Assembly (NCBI GenBank): GCA_018970625.1
Contig: JAGWVZ010000007.1
Location: forward strand, 1 to 22,169
Direction of reading: 5' to 3'
DNA from: Myxococcales bacterium
Lineage (GTDB): Bacteria; Myxococcota; Bradymonadia; REDH01
Length of the DNA: 22,169 nucleotides
The position numbers were made by a program, and so were the translations under genes. Under the pieces are notes generated by a model that had not been told where the DNA came from, did not search any database, and saw only the letters and a program-made list of their open reading frames with translations. Shown here piece by piece: positions 14,046 to 22,141 of the stretch; positions within the stretch are counted from its first letter, which is position 1, and each line of letters starts with the position of its first letter.

Positions 14046-15290
14046 GCGGTCGGTGAACCACCGGGCGGCCAGGCCCCAGCCCGAGGGTCCCGCCCCCGCC
14101 CGGGTGAGTCGCCAGCGGATGGAACCCGGGACCGCCCTGTAAAAATCCAGCATGAGTTCAGCCAGTTGCCTGTCGCTGAGGTCAAAGCGCATGTAGCGCA
14201 GCGCACGCTCGGCGTCCTGCTCGAAGAAGTGCAGGAAGAACTCTCCCAGCTCTGCAGCGTTCATCTGCAACAACACGTCCATGCCGAACCGGTACAGCCG
14301 CCACGCGCGGCGCCGTTCGCGCGGCCAGACCTGCTGCCACAGAAGCGTCTGCCTCGCGCTGGCGGACAAGGGCGTCGCCAGCAGCTCGGCTATTGCGGGT
14401 GCGGCCTGATGGGCCCATCGGACGGTGTGACCAATGGAATAGCCACTGGCCGGGTGCACCATACCCGCCGCGGCTCCCCATGCCAGGGCAGGCTGCGCAG
14501 CGGTCGGGAGCGCCTGACCCATCGCGATCACGCAGCGCTCGTGGTGAAGCTGCTCGCGGTCGTCGAGCCCCCAGGTGCGCAGGCGCATTTGCAGGCGCGC
14601 GCGCAGCTCCTCGGGGGGTGTCATGGGGTTGCCTACCAGCACCGTCTCTTCCACAAAAACCGTGTCCGGACCGGTAGGAAGCGCGTAAATAAACGTTGGA
14701 GGCCACTCGGTAACGCCTTCGGCGGCCGGTCGAAAGTCCATGAGCGCCATGTCGGCGTTGTGCAACGGCAGGTCGCCTGCCGAGGCGCGAATGGTTGTTC
14801 CCCATGCTGTCTGAAATCCGGGCGCGGGCGAGCGCTCGCGCGCGATCCTCACGCTGGGTCCTCCCGAGGCATCCACAAACAGGTCGGCCGTTTCTTCAGA
14901 GCCATCATCCAGCGTGCAGCAGACTGTTCCGCCAGCACGCGACTCCATGCCGACGACCTGCCGCGACATCAATGAACCACCGAGCGCTTCGAACTCGGCG
15001 CGCCACTGCGACTGTAGCGACGCGTTCGGGAGCATGTGGTAGGTCGACGGCACGACGTACTGCCGGCCGTCTGTGCCGATGATGGCGGGGCGTTCCCAGC
15101 GAAGTCCCTGCTGGCCGGCCGCACCAAACCACGGCAGGTCGTCGGCCCAGATGCCATAATTATTTGTCCACAGCGCATCTGCGCGAGAGTCGAAACATCT
15201 TACGCGAAGGCCTGAACGGGCCAGGGTAACTGCCAGAGCCAATCCAGCCGGTCCAGCGCCGGCAATCACCACTCTCCGTGACGTTGTCAT
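14043..15290 (-). CDS. crtY: Lycopene cyclase, CrtL/CrtY flavoprotein type
   Basis: The 415-residue protein cyclises psi end groups of lycopene to beta-ionone rings. It has an N-terminal GAGPAG (11-16), NNYGIWADDL (43-52), a central MDFR (184-187), PTFIYALP (198-205) and the FVEET (212-216) version of the FLEET motif that is essential in plant and cyanobacterial CrtL. GAAAGMVHPASGYSIGHTV follows, also family-typical. The similarity pattern is closer to CrtL than to the heterodimeric CrtYcd or CruA cyclases. Whether it cyclises one or both ends cannot be read from sequence. GAGG 6 bp before ATG 15290 is a fair ribosome binding site. It heads the minus arm, divergent from crtC. Confidence 0.9.
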   Translation of the reverse strand: MTTSRRVVIAGAGPAGLALAVTLARSGLRVRCFDSRADALWTNNYGIWADDLPWFGAAGQQGLRWERPAIIGTDGRQYVVPSTYHMLPNASLQSQWRAEFEALGGSLMSRQVVGMESRAGGTVCCTLDDGSEETADLFVDASGGPSVRIARERSPAPGFQTAWGTTIRASAGDLPLHNADMALMDFRPAAEGVTEWPPTFIYALPTGPDTVFVEETVLVGNPMTPPEELRARLQMRLRTWGLDDREQLHHERCVIAMGQALPTAAQPALAWGAAAGMVHPASGYSIGHTVRWAHQAAPAIAELLATPLSASARQTLLWQQVWPRERRRAWRLYRFGMDVLLQMNAAELGEFFLHFFEQDAERALRYMRFDLSDRQLAELMLDFYRAVPGSIRWRLTRAGAGPSGWGLAARWFTDR

Positions 15291-15347
15291 TGTCTGCCTC
15301 GCGCTGCGTGCGCGCTGTCGGGCAACCTATTCAGTCTGTGAACCTGC
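15291..15347. promoter_or_regulatory. Divergent crtY/crtC promoter region
   Basis: Only 57 bp separate the two start codons, so both promoters must overlap or extend into the genes, giving a single control point for the two carotenoid arms. It holds a GC-rich GCGC-N5-GCGC repeat (15300-15314 approximately). I do not see the AAACCTGTTCAAA half-site found before crtE, nor a consensus sigma70 promoter. Confidence 0.4.
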
Positions 15348-16511
15348 ATGATTTCGCTTTCTGCTCCCGATATGCCTCGCGCAACGCTCGCCATGAGCGC
15401 TCCGGGCGGCTTCGTGTGGTGGTATGTCGATATGCTGGATGCGCAAGGCAACGGCGTGGTGCTGATCTGGTCGTACGGCCTGCCATTTCTGCCCGGTTAT
15501 ACTCAGGCCGCGCGGTCGGGGCAGGCGCCGTCGGCGCAACAGCGCCCTTCGCTGAACGTGGTTGTCTATCAGCGGGCGCGCGTCGTCTATTACTCGCTGC
15601 AGGAGTTTGATGCGAGTCAGTCGGGGTATTGTGCGGCCCGTGAAGAGTGGACTTTCGGCCGCACGAGGATTTGGCAGCATCAGGAGTCGGGTCGGCGCAC
15701 GGTCGAGCTGTTGCTGGATGTGGACTCCCTGCCCGGTGAGCCGCCGCTGACCGGGCATATTCGGGTGCAGGGTGTGGTTCGCGAGTCGGCGACATGGACG
15801 GGGGCGGTGGATCCGGGGCACGACTGGAGTCCGGTGCTGACCGATGCGCACGCGACGGGCGAGCTTCGGTGTGGCCACCGGGTGTGGTGTGTGGACGCCC
15901 CCGCCTACCATGATCGAAATGCCAGCCCGGTGCATGTCGATGCGCTCGGGATTTCGGACTGGGCATGGGGACGGTACCGTGTCGGCGAGCTGACCCACAT
16001 TTATTATCTGGTCACCCCGCGCGATGCCGCGCAGTCGCCGGTCGCGATGTATGTCGTTCTGTATCCCGATGGGCGTTCCACTGTGCAGCACGCACAGGTC
16101 GCACGCACTCGCCATTGGCTCGATGTATTTGGCATGTGGTGGCCCCGGCAGATTGAACTCACGGTGGATGGCCGACCCATTTTGAAAATTCGCCACCGCG
16201 CGCTCGTCGATCGCAGTTTCTTTTACCTTCGCTCTGCAACGGAAGCCGAATTACCCGACGGCCAGACTTTCGCCGGGTGGTCTGAATTTCTGCGGCCCGA
16301 TCGGGTGGACCTGACGGTCTATCGCTGGCTGGTCAACATGGCGGTGCATCGTGTAAATGGCCCGAACTCCATGTGGCTCGCGCTGTTTTCTGGTCCTCAT
16401 GACGGGCGTATCGCCCGGCTCTTCAGGCAATGGGGCAGGGCGGCAGGCACGTTGACCGGGCGGACGACGACTCCGGCGCTGCCGCCCGCTGGGCAGGGGG
16501 TGCACGAATGA
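15348..16511 (+). CDS. crtC: Carotenoid 1,2-hydratase
   Basis: The 387-residue enzyme adds water to the terminal double bond of an acyclic psi end group, creating the tertiary C-1 hydroxyl that can be glycosylated. APGGFVWWYVDMLDAQGNGVVLI (18-40) followed by SYGLPFLPGY is the N-terminal CrtC signature. AREEWTFGRTRIW and the central WAWGRYRVGELTHIYYLV segment fit the lipocalin-like beta-barrel fold of this family. No signal peptide is present. Met1 has no ribosome binding site; Met9 or Met16 are alternatives, the latter directly before the conserved block. The stop overlaps the glycosyltransferase start (ATGA), opening the four-gene coupled plus arm. Confidence 0.88.
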   Translation: MISLSAPDMPRATLAMSAPGGFVWWYVDMLDAQGNGVVLIWSYGLPFLPGYTQAARSGQAPSAQQRPSLNVVVYQRARVVYYSLQEFDASQSGYCAAREEWTFGRTRIWQHQESGRRTVELLLDVDSLPGEPPLTGHIRVQGVVRESATWTGAVDPGHDWSPVLTDAHATGELRCGHRVWCVDAPAYHDRNASPVHVDALGISDWAWGRYRVGELTHIYYLVTPRDAAQSPVAMYVVLYPDGRSTVQHAQVARTRHWLDVFGMWWPRQIELTVDGRPILKIRHRALVDRSFFYLRSATEAELPDGQTFAGWSEFLRPDRVDLTVYRWLVNMAVHRVNGPNSMWLALFSGPHDGRIARLFRQWGRAAGTLTGRTTTPALPPAGQGVHE

Positions 16512-17665
16512 GCGCTCTCGCCGGGTCGATCGCAGCCGTGTTGACGGTGCCTTCCCTGATGTCGCTGTCACTGACGGCCTTCAATCTTCTGGTGTGGCCG
16601 CGAGGCCGGCAGAGCAACGCATCGCTGCCTTCGGTATCGGTGCTGATACCAGCTCGCAACGAGGAGCGCTGTATCGAAGCGACGGTGCGTTCGGTGATGC
16701 AGAACGCCGACGACCTTCTGGAATGTATTGTCTGCGATGACGGCTCGACCGACGCGACGCCGCAAATTCTGGCGGCGCTGGCGCATGAATTTCCGAAATT
16801 ACGCGTGATTCAGGGCATTGGTCTCCCGCCGGGCTGGGTGGGTAAACCCCATGCCTGCCACCGACTGTCGATGCAGGCAGCCGGCGAGTGGCTGCTGTTT
16901 CTGGATGCCGATACGCGCCTTCAGGCCGGAGGGATTCGCCGCGCTGCGGATGTCATGGCACAGTATCGTGCCGATGTCCTGTCGGTGGTGCCGCATCAGG
17001 AAATGGTGACGCGCGCCGAGCAGCTCGTGATGCCGATGTTGCTGGCCACCTATACCAGCTGGTTACCTTTGCCATTGATCTGGCTCTCACAGGACCCCCG
17101 TTTTCTGGCCGCCATGGGTCAGTTTCTGCTGGTTCGGCGTGCGGCCTACACCACCATGGGTGGATTTGAGTCGGTAAAGGCCGAGGTCGTTGACGATATG
17201 GCCTTTTGTCGAAATGCGAAACGTGCCGGGCTGCGCATGGTATTTGCAGATGGAACTCATATGGCCCGTTGCCGCATGTACACAGGCTGGCAGGAAATTC
17301 GCGACGGGTTTTCCAAGAATTTGTACGAGGGAATTGGTGCCAGCCTGACGGGTCTGCTGGTCGTGAGCGGACTTTATTTTTCTGCGTTTGTTTTGCCATG
17401 GCTGCTGCTTGCAGCTGGCTGTCTGGGGTTGATTTCCGGCATTTTCACGCTGGCGGGCGCGGTGGGTGTATTGGCGTCTCTTGCGATGCGCGTACTGCTT
17501 GGACTGCGCATGGGATTCTCGTTGTGGTCGGTGTTTTTTCACCCGCTGGCCACGCTGGCGTTTCTGTCGATTGCCTGGCGGTCGTGGTCGTGGAGCCGCC
17601 GTGGAGCGATTGTCTGGAGTGGCCGCGTGTATGCCTCGCGCGCGCAGCGTACGGGGGCGGCATGA
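16508..17665 (+). CDS. Membrane glycosyltransferase family 2, probable carotenoid glycosyltransferase
   Basis: The 385-residue protein has an N-terminal membrane anchor (about 8-30), the GT-A sugar-nucleotide motif VSVLIPARNEE (43-53), CDDGSTD (76-82), the metal-binding LDAD (132-135), a GQFLLVRR block (204-211), EVVDD (226-230) as catalytic base region and GWQEIRDGFSKN (260-271). C-terminal helices (about 280-365) end in IVWSGRVY. This layout resembles the CruC/CrtQ-like enzymes that glycosylate hydroxylated carotenoids. Sitting between crtC and crtD, it most likely glycosylates the 1-hydroxyl made by CrtC; the donor sugar is unknown. AGGGGG (16495-16500) lies 7 bp before ATG 16508, and both ends overlap the neighbours by 4 bp. 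Confidence 0.85.
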   Translation: MSALAGSIAAVLTVPSLMSLSLTAFNLLVWPRGRQSNASLPSVSVLIPARNEERCIEATVRSVMQNADDLLECIVCDDGSTDATPQILAALAHEFPKLRVIQGIGLPPGWVGKPHACHRLSMQAAGEWLLFLDADTRLQAGGIRRAADVMAQYRADVLSVVPHQEMVTRAEQLVMPMLLATYTSWLPLPLIWLSQDPRFLAAMGQFLLVRRAAYTTMGGFESVKAEVVDDMAFCRNAKRAGLRMVFADGTHMARCRMYTGWQEIRDGFSKNLYEGIGASLTGLLVVSGLYFSAFVLPWLLLAAGCLGLISGIFTLAGAVGVLASLAMRVLLGLRMGFSLWSVFFHPLATLAFLSIAWRSWSWSRRGAIVWSGRVYASRAQRTGAA

Positions 17666-19221
17666 CCCGTTTGCCAGCGAGCGCACCTGAACGGGCTGCC
17701 GAAACGGCGGCTTCTGTTCCTTCGTCGGTGGACGTCGTCATCATCGGCGCCGGGATTGGTGGGCTCTCGGCTGCGATTGTCGCGGGTGCTGCAGGGCTTC
17801 GGGTGCTGGTGGTAGACCGCCTGACGACACCGGGTGGAAAGTGCAACATCGCGGTCCACGAGGGCGTTGAATTCGACACCGGGCCCAGCGTCATCACACT
17901 GACGGCCGAGCTGGATGCGGTGTTTCGGGCAGCGGGCACAACGCTGGGTGAGCAGGTCACGGTATTCGAACCGGCCCCGGCGTTTCGCTATCACTGGCCG
18001 GACAGCACGGTGCTGGATATCTTTGCGCGGTGGTCAGAGAGTCTGGCCTCGATTCGTGACACGCTGGGTGAGTCGGCCGCTGACGATGCCCGGCGATACG
18101 CGTCGTATGCCGAGCGTATCTGGAACGCTGCTGCACCGCATTTTGTGCGTGGGCCTGCCCCCACACCGCTTACGATGGCTGGCCTGGCGCTCCGGCATCC
18201 GGGCGCGGTGCTGGCGATTGACCCGTTTTCACGTATGCAGGGCGGAATCGAACGCCGGGTAAAATCTCCACATTTACGCGATTTATTTTCGCGGTATGCC
18301 ACCTATAACGGCTCGGACGTTCGCACGGCGCCGGCCACCCTGAACTGCATTGCCCATGTGGAGTTGGGTCTTGGCGGATTTGGGGTGCAGGGCGGCATGT
18401 ACGAGCTGGTGCGCGCCATGGTGCGGGTTGCCACTCAGGCGGGCGTAGCGTTTGCACTGGGTACCGGTGTATCACGTATTGTCACTCAGCAGGGGCGTGT
18501 GGTTGGCGTAACGCTCGAAAATGGCACGACGATCAGCGCCGGCAGTGTTGTCTCCAATGTGGATGGTGCCCATCTGCAGCGCCTTCTGGGCAAGTCGATT
18601 CGGCGGAAGGGCACTCCTTCGATGTCGGGCTATAACCTTCTGGTGCGCGCTCGTCGGCGTCATGACCGCCCTGCACACGCCGTGCTTTTTGCGGCGAACT
18701 ATGGGAATGAGTTTCGCGATATTTTCGATCGGTCGCGCCCGCCGGAAGAGCCCACCGTGTATCTTTGTGCACAGGAGAAGGCACATCGCCGTTCGGGCTG
18801 GACTGACCACGAGCCGTTATTCGTGATGGCGAATACGCCCGCCCGCGACCCCTCGGAGTGGTCGGCAACGACGTGGCAGGAGTTGAAGGCGACTGTGTGG
18901 CGTCGATTGCTGGAAGCGGGCCTGATAGATGCGGACGATACGGTGGTCTGGGAACGGAATGCCGTGGGGCTGGCCGAGCAGTTTCCCGATTCTCTGGGGA
19001 GCATTTATGGCGCTGCGTCGAATGACCCGATGGCGGCGTTTCGACGGCTTCCCAATCGGGATCCGCGCGTGCGCGGCCTTTTTCACGCAGGCGGGAGTGC
19101 GCATCCGGGTGGCGGCGTGCCCCTGTGTGCCATGAGTGGGCGTGCTGCAGCCGAGCAGCTGATCGCCGAGCGGTCGCGGTCGTCGGCGAGCCGACGATTG
19201 CCGGCGGGAGGTGCGATATGA
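17662..19221 (+). CDS. crtD: Hydroxycarotenoid 3,4-desaturase (CrtD type)
   Basis: The 519-residue FAD enzyme belongs to the CrtI/CrtD desaturase family. VDVVIIGAGIGGLSAAIVAG (23-42) is the FAD site, followed by RLTTPGGKCNIAVHEGVEFDTGPSVITL. The LFHAGGSAHPGGGVPLCAMSGRAAAEQL signature near the end is the CrtD version of the motif. The first 22 residues are a variable extension. CrtD introduces the 3,4 double bond in 1-hydroxy carotenoids, so it would act on the CrtC product. A role as a second phytoene desaturase, as in Myxococcus with its CrtIa/CrtIb pair, cannot be excluded. The start overlaps the glycosyltransferase stop and the end overlaps crtW. Confidence 0.87.
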   Translation: MTRLPASAPERAAETAASVPSSVDVVIIGAGIGGLSAAIVAGAAGLRVLVVDRLTTPGGKCNIAVHEGVEFDTGPSVITLTAELDAVFRAAGTTLGEQVTVFEPAPAFRYHWPDSTVLDIFARWSESLASIRDTLGESAADDARRYASYAERIWNAAAPHFVRGPAPTPLTMAGLALRHPGAVLAIDPFSRMQGGIERRVKSPHLRDLFSRYATYNGSDVRTAPATLNCIAHVELGLGGFGVQGGMYELVRAMVRVATQAGVAFALGTGVSRIVTQQGRVVGVTLENGTTISAGSVVSNVDGAHLQRLLGKSIRRKGTPSMSGYNLLVRARRRHDRPAHAVLFAANYGNEFRDIFDRSRPPEEPTVYLCAQEKAHRRSGWTDHEPLFVMANTPARDPSEWSATTWQELKATVWRRLLEAGLIDADDTVVWERNAVGLAEQFPDSLGSIYGAASNDPMAAFRRLPNRDPRVRGLFHAGGSAHPGGGVPLCAMSGRAAAEQLIAERSRSSASRRLPAGGAI

Positions 19222-20069
19222 ACGATTTGCCACAGCCTGGGCAACCAGGGGTAAATGGGTCGTGGGGGCCTGTGGTGGCGTTGTCGTTCGTGTCGCTGTG
19301 GGGAGTTTCGCTGGCGATGTTGCTCTGCGTGCTGCCCGACGCATGGGTGCTCTCGTGGTTGACGCCCGCGCTGAGCCTCTGGATGACGCTGCTATACACC
19401 GGGCTTTTTATTACGGCTCACGACGCCATGCACGGCACCGTATGGCCGGGAAACCGCCGGGCCAACGACTGGATGGGGCGCATTGCCGTGGGCCTGTATG
19501 CGCTGTTTCCCTATCGGCAGATGGTGCTGGAGCATCGCCGACATCATCAACACCCGGCGAGTCTGTCTGACCCGGACTGGCACGATGGTCAGCATGACTC
19601 TCTATGGCGGTGGTACCTGAATTTTGTGTTGCACTACGTGACGTGGAAGCAGGTAGTGGGTATGGCGCTGGTATTCAATGTGCTGTCCCATGTGGCGGGC
19701 ATTGCGGAATCCCGGCTGTTGCTGTTCTGGGTTGTTCCTTCTCTGTTGAGCACGATGCAATTATTTTATTTCGGCACCTGGCTACCGCACCGTGAAGCGG
19801 CGCCCGCGTTTGTCGATGAACATCGGGCGCGCAGCAACGAATGGCCGGTGTGGTTGTCGTTTCTGACCTGTTATCATTTCGGTTATCACTGGGAACATCA
19901 CCGATTTCCATCTGTCCCGTGGTGGCATTTACCGGCCGTTCGACAGGCAACCCTTGCGCTGTCGGGTGCGCAGCACGTCAGCCACGGCGACAACGTGTTC
20001 CTTTCGGAATCGGTGCGCGAATCCGGAGCGGTGTCTTCCTCGAACCCGAGCCTGTCAAACTCGAACTGA
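19218..20069 (+). CDS. crtW: Beta-carotene ketolase (CrtW, membrane di-iron oxygenase)
   Basis: The 283-residue protein adds the 4-keto group to a beta-ionone ring. It has TGLFITAHDAMHGTV (61-75), LEHRRHHQHPASLSDPDWHDGQHDSLWRWY (104-133), QLFYFGTWLPHR (181-192) and CYHFGYHWEHHRFPSVPWWHLP (218-239). The histidine clusters H68/H72, H106/H109/H110 and H224/H227/H228 are those of the CrtW di-iron site, and the intervening residues match CrtW rather than general fatty-acid desaturases. Hydrophobic membrane segments lie at about 17-38, 46-66, 145-163 and 166-184. GGGAGGT (19206-19212) 5 bp before ATG 19218 is a strong ribosome binding site. The C-terminal ~40 residues are longer than usual and end in a Ser/Asn-rich tail. 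Confidence 0.93.
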   Translation: MNDLPQPGQPGVNGSWGPVVALSFVSLWGVSLAMLLCVLPDAWVLSWLTPALSLWMTLLYTGLFITAHDAMHGTVWPGNRRANDWMGRIAVGLYALFPYRQMVLEHRRHHQHPASLSDPDWHDGQHDSLWRWYLNFVLHYVTWKQVVGMALVFNVLSHVAGIAESRLLLFWVVPSLLSTMQLFYFGTWLPHREAAPAFVDEHRARSNEWPVWLSFLTCYHFGYHWEHHRFPSVPWWHLPAVRQATLALSGAQHVSHGDNVFLSESVRESGAVSSSNPSLSNSN

Positions 20070-20083
20070 CCTTTGTGAACGTC

Positions 20084-20935
20084 ATGCGAAATGTAGCGAC
20101 CGTTATCCTGGCTCTTGCATGTCTGGGCGCGCCCACAGCGTGGCCACAGAACACCGTGGAAGGCATGTTGAGCTCGGCATCGACCATGGGGGCTTCGGCC
20201 TGGGTGGCAGCCGGCACAGCGGCACCATCGATTCCCGAGCCTGCGTTCGAGGGTCCGGCGCTCGATGGTACATGGGGGCAGGTGTTCGTCACCACGACCG
20301 AGACACGCGTGCCGGTGCTGGGCACTATTCGTTCTGTGACCACCGCCCTGCTGGTGATGGAGGTGACGCAGGACCAGGATTGGGTGCAGATTTCGCGATC
20401 GGTGTGTGCAATCGACGTGGACAGTGGCACGGCGGTCGTCAATACCACCATTCCAGCGGCGTTTGTGCGTGCGATTCCCGAGAGCCGGTCCACGGTGCAG
20501 CTTGTGGAGCGCGATGCCGAGTGGACACTGAGCGGTTGGAGTTTGACGGAGGTGGTCGGAATGGCGCTTGACCAGCCATCGACCGAGATGTTGCCGACCT
20601 CGGCCGACGACCCGCGCGTGACGGACGCCGACGGGGACGGTCATCCGGGCGTGACGGTGCAGGTGCGCGGGATTGTGCGCGGTGAAGTGTATGTGGCGCA
20701 GCGTGGAATCAGTACACTCTCGACCACCGTGGTAGACGAAAATACGATCGACGGTCAGGTGAACTGGTCGGCGCAGCAGGTGGTTCTGGGAGCGAGCAAT
20801 CGCATGCTGCTGGGCGAGAATGATGCGCGCCCCTCAAGCCGCGGCAATTATTTTTCTTCGCGGCGTGTGACCGACGGCATGGGCTGCACAGAGCTGCGCA
20901 GTCGGTCAGAGGAATTGCTGGGTGTGAGTTTCTGA
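20084..20935 (+). CDS. Secreted protein of unknown function with a DADGDG motif
   Basis: I do not recognise this 283-residue protein. MRNVATVILALACLGAPTAWPQ reads as a signal peptide, cleaved around residue 20-22. A beta-rich body follows with two or three Cys (108, 268), TWGQVFVTTTETRVPVLGTIRSVTTALL (63-90), a calcium-loop-like DADGDGHPGV (181-190) and VRGIVRGEVYVAQRGIST (194-211). DxDGDG loops are frequent in secreted proteins of Myxococcota-like bacteria. It begins only 14 bp after the crtW stop, so it may ride in the carotenoid operon, although no ribosome binding site is obvious. A GTG at 20075 is an alternative start. Convergent with the downstream lipoprotein gene across 12 bp. Confidence 0.7.
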   Translation: MRNVATVILALACLGAPTAWPQNTVEGMLSSASTMGASAWVAAGTAAPSIPEPAFEGPALDGTWGQVFVTTTETRVPVLGTIRSVTTALLVMEVTQDQDWVQISRSVCAIDVDSGTAVVNTTIPAAFVRAIPESRSTVQLVERDAEWTLSGWSLTEVVGMALDQPSTEMLPTSADDPRVTDADGDGHPGVTVQVRGIVRGEVYVAQRGISTLSTTVVDENTIDGQVNWSAQQVVLGASNRMLLGENDARPSSRGNYFSSRRVTDGMGCTELRSRSEELLGVSF

Positions 20936-20947
20936 GTGTGCTTCGGT

Positions 20948-22117
20948 TCAGGGGGCCAACTGCACGGTTGCCCACAGCGGCAGGTGATCGCTGAGTTCAC
21001 CGCACTCTTCGACCGAACAAATGCGTGGTTCCGCAAACCAGGGGCCATCTCCCAGAAGCAGGTCAAGCACCAGTCCGCCACGTGTGGCGCGGTTGCCCAT
21101 GAAGCTGGCGTGGGCATCTACAAACCCCCGGGTCAGAAATTCTCCGATGGTGGGGTCTGCGGCGGTGCCCTGCAGGATATCGAGCCAATACAGCGAGGCA
21201 TTGGTGTCGCCGCCTACGATGGCCCGGTGGGGGCTTAGCAACGCAAGTTCGGCGGTTTCGCGCGCCTGCGCGATCTGGGTTTCGCGGTGCTGCGGATTGG
21301 ATTCGTAGTGCAGCGTCACCAGATGAAGGTAATGGTCGCCGATTTGGGTATCGGCCCACAGCAGCACGCGGCCTCCGAGCCGGGGCTCTCCTTCGGTGCC
21401 GCGTTCTTCGGGTGGTGTGTACCACGTGATGTTTTGCTCGTGGAATTTCCAGCCGACATTGCCAAGAGGCCAGCGCGAAAGGATTGCGTTGCCATGCTCG
21501 CAGGTGGCCTCGATGGTGCCTCCGGCGCCTCCGGGCCGCGGTAATTCAACAAACTCTGTGGCAAATACGTAGTGCATCCGTAGCGCGACGGCGATCTCTC
21601 GCGTGATATCGCGGCTACCAGAGCGTGAGCAGCCGCGGTCAACCTCTGAGAGCAGAAGAATATCGGGCTGGTCTTCGGCCGGTAGTTGCGCGAACCAGGC
21701 TAATTGTGCGTCGATTTGCTGCCCACGCTCCATGTTCCAGACCATGACGCGCACAGATTCCGGCGTCTCGAGGTCTTCGGGCGCAAACGAGCCCCCCTCG
21801 AGCTCACAGTCGATATTGACGGGATCCATTTGCTCATCGGGCCGCAAAGAGGCGTCGGCGCACAGTCGCTCGGCGGTCACGTCGGGAGTGGTCTCGCGAC
21901 CTTGAAAAGGGACCCATGTCACGGCGTCAGCGACATCGGCTGGCGCCGCATCGGCATGGGTGTCGATCGTGGCGTCGCCTGCGTCTGCCGAACTGTCAGC
22001 CTGTTCGGCATCGACGTCTTCTGCGGCGGTTGATGGCTGGAGATTCGAGGCCTCACCGGCGCACGCGATGGCGCAGGCAGCGACCAGTACAGGCATAACA
22101 GAGTGCAGGCGCAGCAT
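20948..22117 (-). CDS. Endonuclease/exonuclease/phosphatase-family lipoprotein
   Basis: The 389-residue protein has a short hydrophobic leader ending in a lipobox (VAAC, Cys15, or AIAC, Cys19). A low-complexity Asp/Ala linker (about 26-66) typical of surface lipoproteins follows, then an EEP catalytic domain. Catalytic residues are in order: N128 and E130 in VWNMERG, E158 in LLSEVD, HGNAILSRWP (208-217), H270 in LVTLHYES, D304/N306 in GGDTNAS, D352 in GLVLDLLL and D377/H378 in ELSDHLPLW. The set is complete, so it should be an active metal-dependent phosphodiesterase acting on DNA, a phospholipid or a phosphoester outside the cytoplasm; the substrate is not clear. GAGAGG (22123-22128) with 5-bp spacing supports ATG 22117. 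Confidence 0.88.
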   Translation of the reverse strand: MLRLHSVMPVLVAACAIACAGEASNLQPSTAAEDVDAEQADSSADAGDATIDTHADAAPADVADAVTWVPFQGRETTPDVTAERLCADASLRPDEQMDPVNIDCELEGGSFAPEDLETPESVRVMVWNMERGQQIDAQLAWFAQLPAEDQPDILLLSEVDRGCSRSGSRDITREIAVALRMHYVFATEFVELPRPGGAGGTIEATCEHGNAILSRWPLGNVGWKFHEQNITWYTPPEERGTEGEPRLGGRVLLWADTQIGDHYLHLVTLHYESNPQHRETQIAQARETAELALLSPHRAIVGGDTNASLYWLDILQGTAADPTIGEFLTRGFVDAHASFMGNRATRGGLVLDLLLGDGPWFAEPRICSVEECGELSDHLPLWATVQLAP

Positions 22118-22141
22118 GGTAACCTCTCTGGAGTAGAATGC

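Noticed and set aside
14166..14975. Long open frame on the plus strand (269 codons) inside crtY
   Set aside because: Antisense shadow of the cyclase; low-complexity Arg/Gly/His translation without recognisable domains.
15327..16196. Minus-strand open frame of 289 codons across crtC
   Set aside because: Antisense to crtC, which has a clear family signature; the Arg/Pro/His-rich product looks non-coding.
18533..19399. Minus-strand open frame of 288 codons across crtD and crtW
   Set aside because: It spans a genuine gene junction with a strong ribosome binding site on the other strand; composition is typical of a shadow frame.
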